Assembly: GCF_002575655.3 (NCBI RefSeq)
Contig: NC_053040.3
Span: 154,133,148-154,197,147 of the forward strand
Source: Aegilops tauschii subsp. strangulata
Lineage: Eukaryota; Streptophyta; Magnoliopsida; Poales; Poaceae
DNA: 64,000 bases
Direction of reading: 5' to 3'
The notes under the pieces are model-generated. The model was not told where the DNA came from and did no database searches. It saw only the letters and a list, made by a program, of their open reading frames with translations. This document shows, in pieces, positions 1-11,600 of the stretch. The translations under genes were made by a program, and so were the position numbers. Each line of letters starts with the position of its first letter. The first letter of the stretch is position 1.

Positions 1-67
1 CTCACAAGATAAACTAGTCATACAAATGCATCTTGATGTTACGTGCAACGCACGGGCATCTTGCTAG
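1..67 (+). mobile_element. Helitron 3' terminus
   Basis: The window opens inside the 3' end of a Helitron. The diagnostic parts are a short perfect hairpin (CGTGC at 42-46, loop AAC, GCACG at 50-54) followed 9 bases later by CTAG at 64-67 and then the target T at 68. Helitrons end in a hairpin plus CTRR and insert between A and T. The body and 5' TC end lie to the left of the window. A near-identical end in the opposite orientation is at 7,196. Confidence 0.7.
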
Positions 68-194
68 TAAGAATGAAAACAAACGACAAAAAAATATTGG
101 ACGGTGGTTCGAAGTCATGACCGCGGGCACAGCGGACAAGGTGGCCTTGTATTGGTATGCTGAGCCATCTGTTTTAACACATAGGAGCTGGTGT

Positions 195-435
195 GGTGAT
201 TATACACACACGCACGCATGCACACGAACTGCATGCACGCAACACTCACACGAACACATGCACCCACGCACGCACTCAACACTCACACGTACACACGCAG
301 CCACGCACGCACGCAACACTCACACGCACACACGCACGCATGCATGCACACACCAGTACACCACACGACCAACACACACACTCACGCTCAAGTGCTCAAC
401 CTACACGTGCATGCGCACACATCAGGCCCTGACAC
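195..435. repeat. AC/ACGC-rich microsatellite
   Basis: Imperfect array of ACAC, ACGC and CATGCA units, rich in alternating purine-pyrimidine steps. It is open in all three plus frames and gives Thr/His-rich translations, which is a by-product of the repeat and not evidence of coding. Confidence 0.85.
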
Positions 436-439
436 ACAT

Positions 440-3000
440 ACACAACCAGGTGATTCCCGCGCACGGGGTGGAGTCTTGTTGCGCCTGTGTAAATTTGTGT
501 TTATCTGACCTTTTCCCTATGCGAACTGACAGGTGGGACCCACAAGGAACATAGTCAATTTAACTAGTCAACATGGTGCCACGCAGTCTATTTGGCCGGT
601 CAACAGAGTGCAATCCGATGCTGAACCATGAGCAAGTGACCGTATAATCACCGCAAAACGTATATAGGTGACCGTAATCAGCTTATTCTGAAGTTCGGTG
701 AACGTATTACGCTTTTCTCTCTGTAGGCCCTCCAAAACTACATCTCTACACGTTCTCGCATGTTACATCTAACAACTATGCAATACAACACTACTACTAC
801 ACTCTAACACAATAAATCATATGTGTTTTTAGTTTTACTAGATATCATATTGTTACTTAATTATTCAGTTCGCATACATTAAAATTGCCTTTGAAATGTA
901 TGGCCAGTATCATATACCGCGCGGGAAAAATCCCGCCCTTTCTTGTTTAATCGGGTTTGTATCGATGGATCATGCGAAACAGGAAAACTATAGTACTATA
1001 TACAGTACAAGTGATAGTTCACTGGGCCATCGTGTCGTGTACTCCTCCGTCATAAGAGTGGAGCGCTCGCTTTCATAAATCTTCTAGTCCCTTTCGCCGA
1101 CATGTGGGGCATCAAGCTACCGGGTCCACGTGCCATACCGGAATACAGTGCAGAGCAGCCGGGGTGAAGCACCCAGTCATGGCGCCGGCGTAGTAATGAG
1201 CAATGAGGCGTCAAATCACAAAGCTGGACCTTTCCCGCAGTTAAGTTGGAGGGATGAAGTAATAATGCTAAAAAAAGAAGTTGGAGGGACGAAGCAACCA
1301 TCATTTCACTCGTTGCTGAATCCGCTTCTCCCTCATCTTCTTCAAGTTAACCACGTGTTGCTTCTGCCGTTGTTCTACCTCATGTGGGAAGCGGATCGGC
1401 TTGGTAAAGCACTGACACGTGGGACCGCATGTTAGCAAACCGCCAGGACAACGTCCTCTAAAAATAAGAAACCTCCCCCGCCATCCGTGTGGCAAAATCA
1501 CCTCCTTTTTACTAATCTTGATTCTATAATTTTTTAGATCAATATAATTGAGATTTGTATAGATAGCACACAGGAGCAAAACCAAGTGGTACGGTTAAGG
1601 GCATCCACAATGTGTAGCCAAATGTGAAAATAGCTTTTGGCATCGTGGGAACCATTGTGGACGGTGTTGCCAAAGCCAAAAGGATGGAACCAAAGCTCCC
1701 TGATTGATTGATTGAAGGAATAGAAAAATGCAACGTCTCTCCTCTTTCTCCCGTGCTTGGACGCATGTACAGTATAGAGGACAGAGTCTACTCCTCTGTC
1801 CCTTCTATCACAAATAACAAAGCAGTGAGGCGTCAAATCACAAAGCACGGATGAAGCAACCATCATTTCACTCTTCGCTGACTCCACTTCTCCATCGTCT
1901 TCTTCGAGAAACCATCTCACCGGACTAAGCTGGACGGACGACGCTATTGTGTACGAGTAGTACTAGTACATTTACGCGTCCTTTGGTTCAACGGACTTCC
2001 TGGATGCAAATAAGGCAGTTGTCTCGGCTTGCAGGCGGCACTTGCGAACGACTTACCGTGGTCTCCCTCAATGGTGTTCTCCGTCGAACGCACTTCGCCA
2101 AACCACAACGTTCGAGATATCGTCGACGTCACCGCAATGGGGAAGGAAGTCAAATATAGTTACTACCTCCATATTTTTTTTGTACACAAGGCCAGTATAT
2201 CAAAATTACAATTCGCAAAAGGCCACTAACAGTAATCGAGGCAAAACTGATGGGGTTTGCCTCGTACTAGCAACCAAGGACATTAATATCCCCTGCATGC
2301 ATGCGGAAGTGAGAAGGTTGGTTTGCATGGCGCTGCATTAATCAAGCGATGAGGAGTGAGATGGTTAGCTCTTTGGGCTTTGGAGAAAAAAATACGCATT
2401 AATTGACACGTGAAACGAGGATTTGTATCGATTAATCCCGCGAAGGAAAACCCCGCCTTTCTTTTTTAACACTAGTACTCCTAGTACGTAGTACTACGTA
2501 CTTATCCTATTTGGGTCTAGGCCTTGCATTGCCATACTTCGCCACACATTTTTGCCAAGCTTGCCTAAAGTTTTCAAAATGAGAAGGAGGTAGACTTGTG
2601 CACGGCTGTCGTGGTCGCACCGCACCCTCACACGGTCGCTCCTGCACGTTGCGGTCGCACCGCACCCTCACATGCACAGTCGCTCCTGCACGCCGCAAAC
2701 CCAACCAAGGGAACGCACCCTCATTGACACGTGCTGTCGCATGTGAACAAACCAAACTCAGCCATCCTACCGCTGACACATAATTTTCGTTCATAGAGTA
2801 TGTTTATCCAACCGCATGTTGGGGAGTATCCGTACGGCCCGTGCGGTGGTCTGTTGGGGAAGAAGAAGAGGTGAGGAAGAAGGGTTAGGAGACGTAGGAT
2901 ATTCATCCAACCGCCTGAAATGGTAGACTGACCCAAGTCAGGCGACTTGCATAACAATATATGTTTTTACACAGCAAAAGATCCATAAAAACAACAACGT
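440..3000. repeat. dispersed repeat modules, no gene seen
   Basis: No coding sequence is supportable here. Two short modules recur. One contains a cgcgcgggaaa palindrome followed by TATCGATGGATC (about 915-985, degraded at 2,410-2,450, again at 7,505-7,580). The other contains GAAGCAACCATCATTTC (about 1,295 and 1,853, and again near 61,440 and 61,510). A third module with GACACGTGGGAC-like sequence and CGGTCGCACCGCACCC recurs at about 1,410, 2,610-2,740, 4,110 and 7,670-7,770. These look like decayed transposon pieces of unknown class. Confidence 0.5.
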
Positions 3001-3012
3001 AAAGAAAAACTA

Positions 3013-3847
3013 TCACTGCTCGCGGAACGAGACGACCTCGTCGTCTTTGGCTGCCGGCGCGAACCAGCCGTAGCTGCTGATGTGTGTCTCCGCACCGTGG
3101 TTGTCCTCGGCCTCCACCTACTCGTTCACGTGGAGCGTGCGGGCGCTCTGCACGGACGAGAGCACCGCCCGGTTCAAGTCGAGGACGTTCGGTTCCGCCT
3201 GTAGGAGGGCCTCGATGGCAGCGGCATCCGCGCGCTCAGCGTCGAGTCGAGCCTCCGCCGCCCGGTTCAAGTCTAGGACATCCCGTTCCGCCTGCAGGAG
3301 GGCCTCGATGAGAGCGGCATCCACGCGCTCTGCGTCGAGTTGAGCCTCTGCCGCCCGGTTCAAGTCCAGGACGTCCGGTTCCGCCTGCATGCAGGAGGGC
3401 CTCGATGGCAGCGGCATCTGCGCGCTCCGCCTCAAGTTGAGCCTCCGCCGCCCGGTTCACATCCACGACATCCGGTTCCGCCTGCAGGAGAGCCTCGATG
3501 GTAGCGGCATGCGTGCGCTCCACGTCGAGTTGAGCCTCTGCCTCCCGGTCCTCCTTTAGTATCGCCAGGTTGAACCGCTGGTCCGCCTGCACCATGGGGG
3601 ACTCGGACGCCGTCACGAAGTCGACGTCCATCGTCTCATACCCATCGGGGGCCTTCTGCGCGGCGACCTCCGCCATGAACATTGGATCGGCTTCCTCCTC
3701 CTCGTAGCTTGGCTCCAGAGAACTCGGGGATTGGCCCGCCGCAGAGCGAGCTTGGGAACGGAGGTCTCTGGCGCCGACCGCCGCCGCGATTTCTGCGCGG
3801 CGCTCCAGCGTCAGCATCTTGTAGCACGTGATCTTGCGGCGCACCAT
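3013..3847 (-). pseudogene. 31-residue-repeat acidic protein, frameshifted and with a premature stop
   Basis: Unrecognised protein. Reading leftwards from an ATG at 3,847 it begins MVRRKITCYKML, has an acidic stretch (EEEEADPM), then repeats a 31-residue unit of the type AEAQLDAERADAAAIEALL, predicted helical or coiled coil. The units are spaced exactly 93 bp (landmark CTCGATG at 3,211, 3,304, 3,401, 3,494) except one spacing of 97 bp. The extra 4 bp is a TGCA duplication at about 3,387-3,394 that shifts the frame. After the shift the repeat continues to VNE and a TAG at 3,118-3,120; the same frame then runs on to a second stop at 3,013-3,015 with a plausible tail ending SFREQ. So two lesions break an otherwise continuous ORF. 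An upstream in-frame extension to 4,171 exists but is compositionally unlike the rest. It may be a transposon-carried gene; function unknown. Confidence 0.55.
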
Positions 3848-4318
3848 GGCTTTCCGACGAACTAGGGGACGTTTAATGCGGGCTAGGGGATCGAAAGGTG
3901 GGGGAAGGGGCTGGAGATTAGGTGTGGTTTTAGGGCAGTGGCTGGCGTAGGCCGAGCAGCGAAGGTTCTGGTGTGAATAGTGGTTCCGGTGACGACCGGT
4001 CAATCGGTTTTGACTGTACATCGTTCTTGTCGCCTTCGCGTTGCAGCCCGGCACGCTGGACCCTCCACGTCGCTCACCGAATGGAATGCGCTTCGTCTTG
4101 CATTTTCGCTTGCTTGTGGGACCGCAGTTGAGAGCAAACCGACGTCCTTCCCCCTCCCCCGCCCGCGTCATTTTATGCGGAGTAAATAAAAACAGAGGGA
4201 GTATACTACGGATGAGGATCCCCTAACGTGGCCGAACCCATTGAGTAACTGACATGCGGGGCCTAGCAAGCATGGGGTCCGCCAGTAAGTGACCGAAAGG
4301 GAGGGTAAGGCAGGGATA

Positions 4319-4703
4319 CGTATGTGAAAGGAGCTTCCAATGATATAATTTTCACATTATACATCTCATGTACTATTAATCTTGTCAATAGTCAAATGCG
4401 GTTTTGAAAAACGCATTAGAGCATGGTTAATAATATAGCCAGTCGATGGCTATAAGGAACTGCCATGTCATCTATAGCCATCATCTATTATATGCACTCA
4501 TACAGTAGTGTGGGCTATAAGGTTGGCTATTTCCCGCAAAAAAAATTATAAGGTTGGCTATTGTATTAGTACTTTTCTTCATATTTATTGTACGTATTTA
4601 ACTAGGAATGTGTATATAGCTAGGCTCTTTCATGAGAGCTCACTCCCCTTTCTTTTCACATCTCTCTCCTCCACATAGGCCCTATATAAATGGAAGGAGG
4701 GAG
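4319..4703. mobile_element. Stowaway-like MITE interrupted by a second MITE
   Basis: The outer element shows the internal sequence of a common Triticeae Stowaway (AATGATATAATTTTCAC at about 4,338, GTCAATAGTCAAA at about 4,384) and ends GGCCCTATATAAATGG...GGAGGGAG followed by TA (4,704-4,705). It is split at 4,418/4,678, where uninterrupted copies read GCATTAGGCCC, as at about 63,980. The left terminus is missing. Confidence 0.6.
4419..4677. mobile_element. MITE inserted in the Stowaway element
   Basis: Insert of 259 bp beginning GAGCATGGTTAATAATATAG, a start shared by an abundant grass MITE with GGCTATAAGG motifs. A CTATAAGGTTGGCTATT segment is present twice (about 4,513 and 4,550), separated by an A-rich stretch. 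No matching right terminal repeat is visible, so the inner element is probably truncated on the right. Confidence 0.5.
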
Positions 4704-5017
4704 TACAACTATGAGCACTGCATACTCTAGTACAGATGTTGTCAGTAGTCCACTAGTTATATTGGACAGGGAGCTTAAAAAAAGTTCCTATTGGAGTGGC
4801 TATACGTGGCGAAATCCTAGTAGGAAGAGCATGTGCGAGAACAAGCACATTCGCGTGGTTGAAAACAAATTGGAAACCATCTCGAGTACAAATCTAGTAG
4901 TACGTACGAATCTAACAATATTGATTGGGCGTTGTTGAATGTTGATACTTTTTTTTTATCAAAGTAGAGATACTTTGACTACATATAAAACTTATATGTA
5001 AACTAGAAAGGATAGGA

Positions 5018-5241
5018 GGGAGTATATTGTACGTTCAAAAACGAAATGAACATTGAATACCCTTTATATATGATTTGCGGATGCTATGATCACCGGTTCA
5101 AAATTTTGAATCCGCCTTAGGTATCACACATGCCCCCACTCCTTCTCTCTCGATTTCATCTCGGGGTCCGGAGATCGATTGGAAGAGGACTAGGGTGGGT
5201 ACAATACGTTCTTTTCGCTTATGAACGTACAATATACTCCC
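5018..5241. repeat. 224-bp hairpin-forming inverted repeat
   Basis: The 20 bases at 5,018-5,037 are a perfect reverse complement of 5,222-5,241, and similarity continues inward for about 25 more bases with mismatches. The arms begin with the GGGAGTA expected at Stowaway ends and continue with TATTGTACGTTC. A 14-C run follows at 5,257-5,270. Confidence 0.7.
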
Positions 5242-6005
5242 TCTGATCCACACAGACCCCCCCCCCCCCCGCGGGTCATTTCTATCATAGAAACAGACCA
5301 AACCTTTATCTCCTTGCACGACACGCAATTGATCTCTGAACATCAATCGATCTCGTCAACATGTGTCGGGGCATGCATGAACCGAATGGGATGCCAAAAA
5401 TAAGACGCGAAGCGACACGTAGTGGAGGCAAAGTGAAACTTCAAACGAACCGTTTGTTTGTATACATCTCGGACAAATTACAAATAAACATTGGAAATAC
5501 AAGCATGGTCTGGGCCCACATGCGAATGATACTCGACAGAATTTACAAATGAGGCATGCGGGAGGATGGACTCGACCAGAGGGCGACATGATCGATGGAG
5601 AAGAGGGTTGGAGATGAATGAGAAATAAGCAAACGCTACATGATTATACTTGACCGGGTCAAATAAACAATAAGTTGTCTCGCTTGGCCTACATAGTGAA
5701 AGGCCTAATGCGCAACGTGGAGCACTGACGCTCGAATATGACCGGGAAAACAGGGAAACCGACATGTGGGGCACACCTGTCGGGACGATGTAGCGCAAAC
5801 TAGTCCAATGGAGGAGCTGGCCCACGATCTCCTCGCCACCGGCAACCGTTCATGTGGGTCGTGGGGGCCAACAACGTGGCGCAGCTCCAGCATCGCCTCT
5901 GGACACAGCGACCGCGGTGAGCGACACGCTCATCATCGCTAGACACGGTCGGTTTCAGTGTGCCGAGGGTGGCGTTAGTGCTGTGGCACGACCAACAACT
6001 AGTAT

Positions 6006-6270
6006 GTTTGGTTTGTGCCCAAGGTTGCCCCATCAAAGCATTGGGTAGCCAAAATTTTGGTTGAGGTTTTGGTTGCCCATGATTTGTCCGACATCGGCAA
6101 GAAAAATGAACTAGAGTTGGCTAGAGTTCATTGGCATGCCAAAAAAATGGCAACCATCCATTTTTGGGTCATGACCAAAACCTCAAAAAAAAGGCAACCA
6201 TCCAAACAAAGACCAATCTTTGGGTCATGACCAAAATTTTGGTAAGGTGCACTTTGGCCACAATCCAAAC
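6006..6270. mobile_element. MITE with 17-bp imperfect terminal inverted repeats
   Basis: Left end GTTTGGTTTGTGCCCAA (6,006-6,022) matches the reverse complement of 6,254-6,270 at 15 of 17 positions. Inside are further inverted matches around CCAAAATTTTGG and GGTTGCC. I see no clear target duplication, so the superfamily is not assigned; the termini resemble hAT-type MITEs. Confidence 0.5.
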
Positions 6271-6706
6271 ACACCCAACACCCGGCTCGTTGAGGATGCA
6301 CGGGGCGCCGGGACGCGTCCGCGGAGTGGTGTAGCACGGCCAACTGCATCCTCAGGACCTGAGACCATGCCGGGTCGTCTTGCTTTTTCAATGACATGCG
6401 TCGATCGCATGTGAGCAAAGGGCATATCCAACGTTGCCACGACCACAGCTGACGCCCCTGGCACACCAAAAACCCTCGTCCCTCGCACCGTCGCACGGTG
6501 CGTTCCCAGCCGGCGCTAGCTGCCCGCATTCATGCTGTCCGTCCGTATGCCGTCGTTAAGAGGCTCGGTGCCCGAGGAACCAAGTCCGGCGACTTAATGA
6601 CGCACCAGGATGCTTGGCCTCACCGGAATGTGCTACTTAAAGCGGCAACGCCCAGCTAACCTCCACACCATAGCGCATCGTCCTCCTACCTGGCACCACA
6701 TCCGCC

Positions 6707-6901
6707 ATGACCGCAAGCGCGAACGCTCTGCGGGAGAGCTTGTCTTCGGGGATGGAGCTCGAGGTCGCCGCCCTCGCTCAAGTTGCCGCATAAGCGGTGG
6801 CCACGCTGGCGGCCGACGACGGGAGCACCGTCAGCCACGCGTCCTACTTGCCGCCGTCCAACGTCCGGCACCACCGAGGTCGGGGACTCCTCCGAGGATG
6901 A
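6707..6901 (+). pseudogene. short decayed ORF, unknown
   Basis: From the ATG at 6,707 an alanine-rich reading frame (MTASANALRESLSSGMEL) hits TAA at about 6,791-6,793, then stays open to a TGA near 6,901. GC content is high compared with the flanks. About 250 bp downstream is an AT-rich stretch with AATGAAAATC, possibly a 3' end. The first stop may be a point mutation. I do not recognise the product, and it could be chance coding in a GC-rich repeat. Confidence 0.25.
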
Positions 6902-7195
6902 GTAGGGCATGGGAGGCGGCAGGGCAAGGTGTGCTAACTGGCCTGTCCGTCTTCCGTGTTCTACTTTTCCTCGCCGGAGACCGCACCTTCACTTCACGGG
7001 TCTTGAACCCCGCCCCCGTACATGGAGATCGCAGATGGAGGACGTCGGTCGCTGCCGTAGAATAGGTTTAGGGTCGGGTTTCTTTTATTTTTCTGTCCTA
7101 TAAAAGTTCGAAATGTAATGAAAATCTGCCGTGTTTGCATTAATCTCGGCCGGTGTATATGAACTTTCACAATAATATAGTATATTGGAGGAGTA

Positions 7196-7225
7196 CTAGC
7201 AAGATGCCCGTGCGTTGCACGGAAG
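7196..7225 (-). mobile_element. Helitron 3' terminus, minus strand
   Basis: Read on the minus strand, a CGTGC-AAC-GCACG hairpin (7,209-7,221) is followed by CTAG ending at 7,196 and the target T (A at 7,195 on plus). It is the mirror image of the terminus at 42-67. The element body must run rightward from here; its 5' TC end was not found. Confidence 0.65.
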
Positions 7226-8636
7226 ATCAAGATCTTGTGGGAGAAAAGGATGAACGAGGGAAGGCCTTATCTGAAAATGCACATTCACGCATTTCACATT
7301 TTTCTGCATCTATGGGAACCTACGAAAGGGTTAACGTAAATTGCCTCTCTCTCCTCCCCTGATTTTCATGGTGGTGGGCCCCTCCCTCCACCAATCTACA
7401 ATCAACAGCTCACACGTTTCACATTATGTTAATTACGTAACTGGGACTACGTAGGTGTAGCATTACTCGTCCTAAAAAACCAACTAAGCCAACCTCCCAG
7501 CATATCGCGCGGGAAAAGACCCGGCCACGCCGTTTTAGTCGGGATTACCGGATTACTAGTAGTAGTATCGATGGATCGCGTGAAGCAACAAGTATTTTTT
7601 GAGGGGGCGAAGCACCTAGTTTAAAAGGAAAAAAAGGCGGTACACTCACAGCACCCTTGTCGCGGTCGCATTGCACCCCACACACGTTCGGTCTTGCACA
7701 CGGCTCACGCAAACGGAACACGCTTCGGCTTGCCTCTTCACTGACACGTGGGACTGCACTTGGAGAAACCGACCATGCGCCAAACTCCCCCCGCCCACCG
7801 CGCGAAAATCCTCCCCCCACCCAAAAATACCCCCCAAATCCTAGATTCAACCGCCCTTCGGCCAACTAGCCAATAATATTCCCCAAACCCCCCTCCCCCC
7901 GCCCCCCTCGAATCCATTCGCTCTGCCAAAGCCGCCCTCCCCGCCACGCCTATACGTCAGCGCCGCGGTTCGTTGAGGGGACGCACGGCGATCCTCTCGC
8001 TCCCACAGTACGCTCTCGTAGACCGCCGTCCTCTAGCCGCACCGCCACCGCTGGCGACGTTCTTGTGGAGGCGCACGGCGGTCAGCGCCGCCACTGCTGG
8101 GGACGTTCGTGTGGAGATGCACGACGGTCAGCTTCTCCCACGGCACGCGCATTCTAGACTGAGGCCCCGTGCATGTCGGTGTAGCGTTGAATGTTAGCTG
8201 ATAGACGTTGTTAATCTCACTGTTTGCCGAAGTAGTTTACAGTCAATATGCTCTGCTTAAGAAGCTTCCTTGCCCTGTTCTGCACTCAATCTTCTTAGCT
8301 GAGATGGCATGCCAAGGCCAATTAGTTGCTAAAATATCATGTCTGTTAGGTGAAATACACCATTTTATACTCGATCTTTGTTGTTGCGATGGCCTACGAT
8401 AGTTCGATGGCTGTGTGCTCGGCCTCATTGACTGCTGAAACAGCCTGCCATAATTTAGCACTCAAATTTGTTTGCTGAATTAGCTTTACATATATTTCGT
8501 TACTTAGATCTGCTCGTCCAAATATCTTGCCATAGCTTTAGACATCGACCTAGGTATTTTCTTCTGGACTTCATAAAAAAGCATATATGTTTTTCATGTA
8601 ATATCTAGTAGAAGAACTAATTTGTATGTCTAACAG
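7226..8636 (+). other. presumed leader/promoter region of the TNP2 gene, GC-rich
   Basis: Contains a GC-rich block (about 7,780-8,190) with a duplicated segment around GCGCACGGCGGTCAGCG-like sequence at about 8,070 and 8,120, then an AT-rich stretch that ends ...TCTAACAG immediately before the transposase ATG. An AG right before the start codon suggests a spliced 5' UTR intron. No CACTA terminal repeat was found on this side. Confidence 0.4.
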
Positions 8637-11600
8637 ATGGACAGGACTTGGATAACTTCTGCTCGAAGATTCTCCGCTGCATATGTCGAGGGGGTTGAAA
8701 ACTTCATGAACTTTATCAGAGCTGAGTACGGTGGTCGGAAATCAGATGTGCTCTGCCCGTGTAGCAGTTGTATGAATTCAGTTACAAGACCCCAGTCAAC
8801 TGTGCAAAATCATCTACACTTGTATGGGATGTCGGTCACATATACTAGGTGGGTTCATCATGGTGAAGCTGTGAACATCAATGTTATTGACTACGTGGAA
8901 GCAGCAGATCACCATCTTGATCTGCCTGATGCTCAGGTGGAAGAGGAGGAGGAGGAGGTGGTGGCGGAGCCAGTGAGTTTGACCAACATTGAAACAATGC
9001 TACGAAATGCTCGTGCATTCCGTGAACTTTCACCTGCAGAAGAAAAATGGTGGGCCCGCATGTTGGAACAATGCAACGTGGCTGTCACCCCAGGAAATAA
9101 GCTGTCAGTATTCTCAGCTATGGTCACCTTTCTTCAGGTTAAGACATCTGAGCGGATGGCAAACAAATCATTCGATGCGATGTTGGCTGCTTTCCGCAAA
9201 GCTTTCCCAGATGCGTCTGTGCCGCCACACACCTACAGTAAAATGAAGAATTTCCTTCGTGCAGTTGGAATTGGATATGATATGATCCATGTTTGTAAGA
9301 ATAATTGTGTTCTGTTCCGGAAGGATTATGCCAACTTAAGTGAATGCCCGAAATGCAAATCATCAAGATGGAAAGATGGCGATGCTGTGAAGAGGATTCC
9401 TCATAATGTTCTGAGACATTTTCCAATTACACCAAGATTGCAGAGGTTGTTTCATGATGCTGAAACAAGAGAGGATGTACTGTGGCATTCTAGGAACCAG
9501 GATTTCAGATATCAGAATGTAATGAGCCATCCATCTCATGGTAGTGAGTGGAAAAGCTTCAATCAGAAGCACGAAACGTTTGCTGCTGACCCGAGAAACA
9601 TTAGACTTGGCTTAGCTTCAGATGGATTTAACCCATTTGGCCACCAAAGCACCACATATAGCATGTGGCCAGTGCTTGTTATCCCTTACAACATGCCTCC
9701 AAATGTCTGCACCAAAGAATCAAACTACATGATGGCCTTGCTCATCCCAGGTCCAAAAAGTCCTGGAAAGGATTTTGATTTGTTCATGGAGCCTCTTGTG
9801 GAGGAACTTCAACAACTATGGAGGGGTGTTCTCACTCGAGACCTATATAGCAGCCCACCAGCTGATTTCTTTCTGCGTGTTGTTATAATTTGGTGCATCC
9901 ATGATTATCCGGCTTTGGGCACTATGTCAGGGTGAACGACACATGGTTACAATGCATGTGTTCGCTGTGACAGGAATCCGCTGTCATACGCAATACTTAG
10001 CAAGATCTGTTACATTGGACACCGTCGTTTCCTTGCCAAGGACAAGCCGCATCCTAGAAAATACCGAAGACATGTGTTCAATGCAAAGAATGAAAACCGT
10101 GATGCGCCAAAGAGGCTCACCGCCGATGAGTTGCAAGTGGAATTAGAGAAGGTCAGGCATATTACACCAGGAAACCATCCTGATAATGGTAGCGGGAAAA
10201 GGAAGCGTGGCAGGGCAGAAGAGAGATTATTGTTTACTCGCAGGTCCACTTTGTGGGACTTGGAGTATTGGAAAGATTTGGATCTGCGGCATAATCTTGA
10301 TGTGATGCACATCGAGAAAAATATATGTGACAACATTATCGGCACACTTCTTAATATTGAAGGCAAGGCGAAAGATACCTTAAAATCTAGGATTGATTTG
10401 ACACACTTGGGTATTAGAAAGGATTTGCGGGTGCAAGATGAAGGTAAACCACGTGATATGGCACCAACTGTGTACGTCTTGGACAAGGTAAAAAGAAAAG
10501 AATTCTGCAAGGTCCTGTCACGTGTGAGATTCCCATATGGATTTGCTTCCAACCCTGAAAGGAGAGTCAGTGCAGATGGAGACAAGGTACAAGGGTTGAA
10601 AACTCATGACTGCCACGTCCTACTTCAAAGGGTTTTACCTGTTATCCTTAGAGGATTGGGCCGCCCTGACTTATACAGAGCAGTTGCAGAGTTGGGACAA
10701 TTCTTCAGGGAACTCTGCAGTAGAAATATCAGGATAGATGCTTTGGAGCGTCTTAGAGACAAGATGCCATCTATCCTATGCGACCTTGAGAAGATATATC
10801 CTCCAGCCTTCTTTGATGTGATGGTGCATTTGGCTGTTCATCTACCTGATGAGGCACTACTTAGAGGTCCAGTACAGTATGGCTGGATGTACCCTATTGA
10901 AAGGCGGCTAGGCACTTTCAAGGGCTATGTTAGGAATAGAGATAGACCCGAGGGTTCCATTGCAGAGGCCTACATTGCTACAGAAGCATGGACATTCTGC
11001 TCAAAATACATTGAAACAGCTGATCAGCTTAGCAAACACGTGGATGAAGACAATCCCGGGCTCAATGTTTTCGATTATTCTGTTCGAGTTACAGGGAAGA
11101 GTCGACAAGAGGACAAACCTAAAGATTTGGACAAAATTCTTTGGTATGTGTTGAATAACTGTCCTGAGATACTACCTTATATCAAGTAAATGCTAAGTAC
11201 TGCAGCTTATACATCGTAATCTACTAAACTTGCAGCACATTCTTATATATTTAGATGTTTGACACGATCACTATGTTGTGCAGCATCTACAAAAAGGAGT
11301 TACTGCCGCAAAATCCAAGAAACATTGACAAACTAGCTATGGTAGGATTTGCGAAATGGTTCAAGAGCCATGTAAGCTTTTGAATTGCACTGTTAGTTTT
11401 TTTAATATATTGAGTACATAAGATGATCAGCTTGTCTATTATATAACCATAGGTTAAGAAGATGCGGGAGGATGGGCAGGCAGTTGATGATACCCTTTAC
11501 TCACTAGCAATGGGTCCTGATACTCGGGTAAGACATTATGAATCTTGCGTTGTTGGAGATGTGCGCTACAACACCCTTGCACGAGACGAAGGCAGGAAGA

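Noticed and set aside
33..554. Long Thr/His-rich open frames over the AC repeat
   Set aside because: All three frames are open because of the microsatellite; no domain, and the repeat alone explains them.
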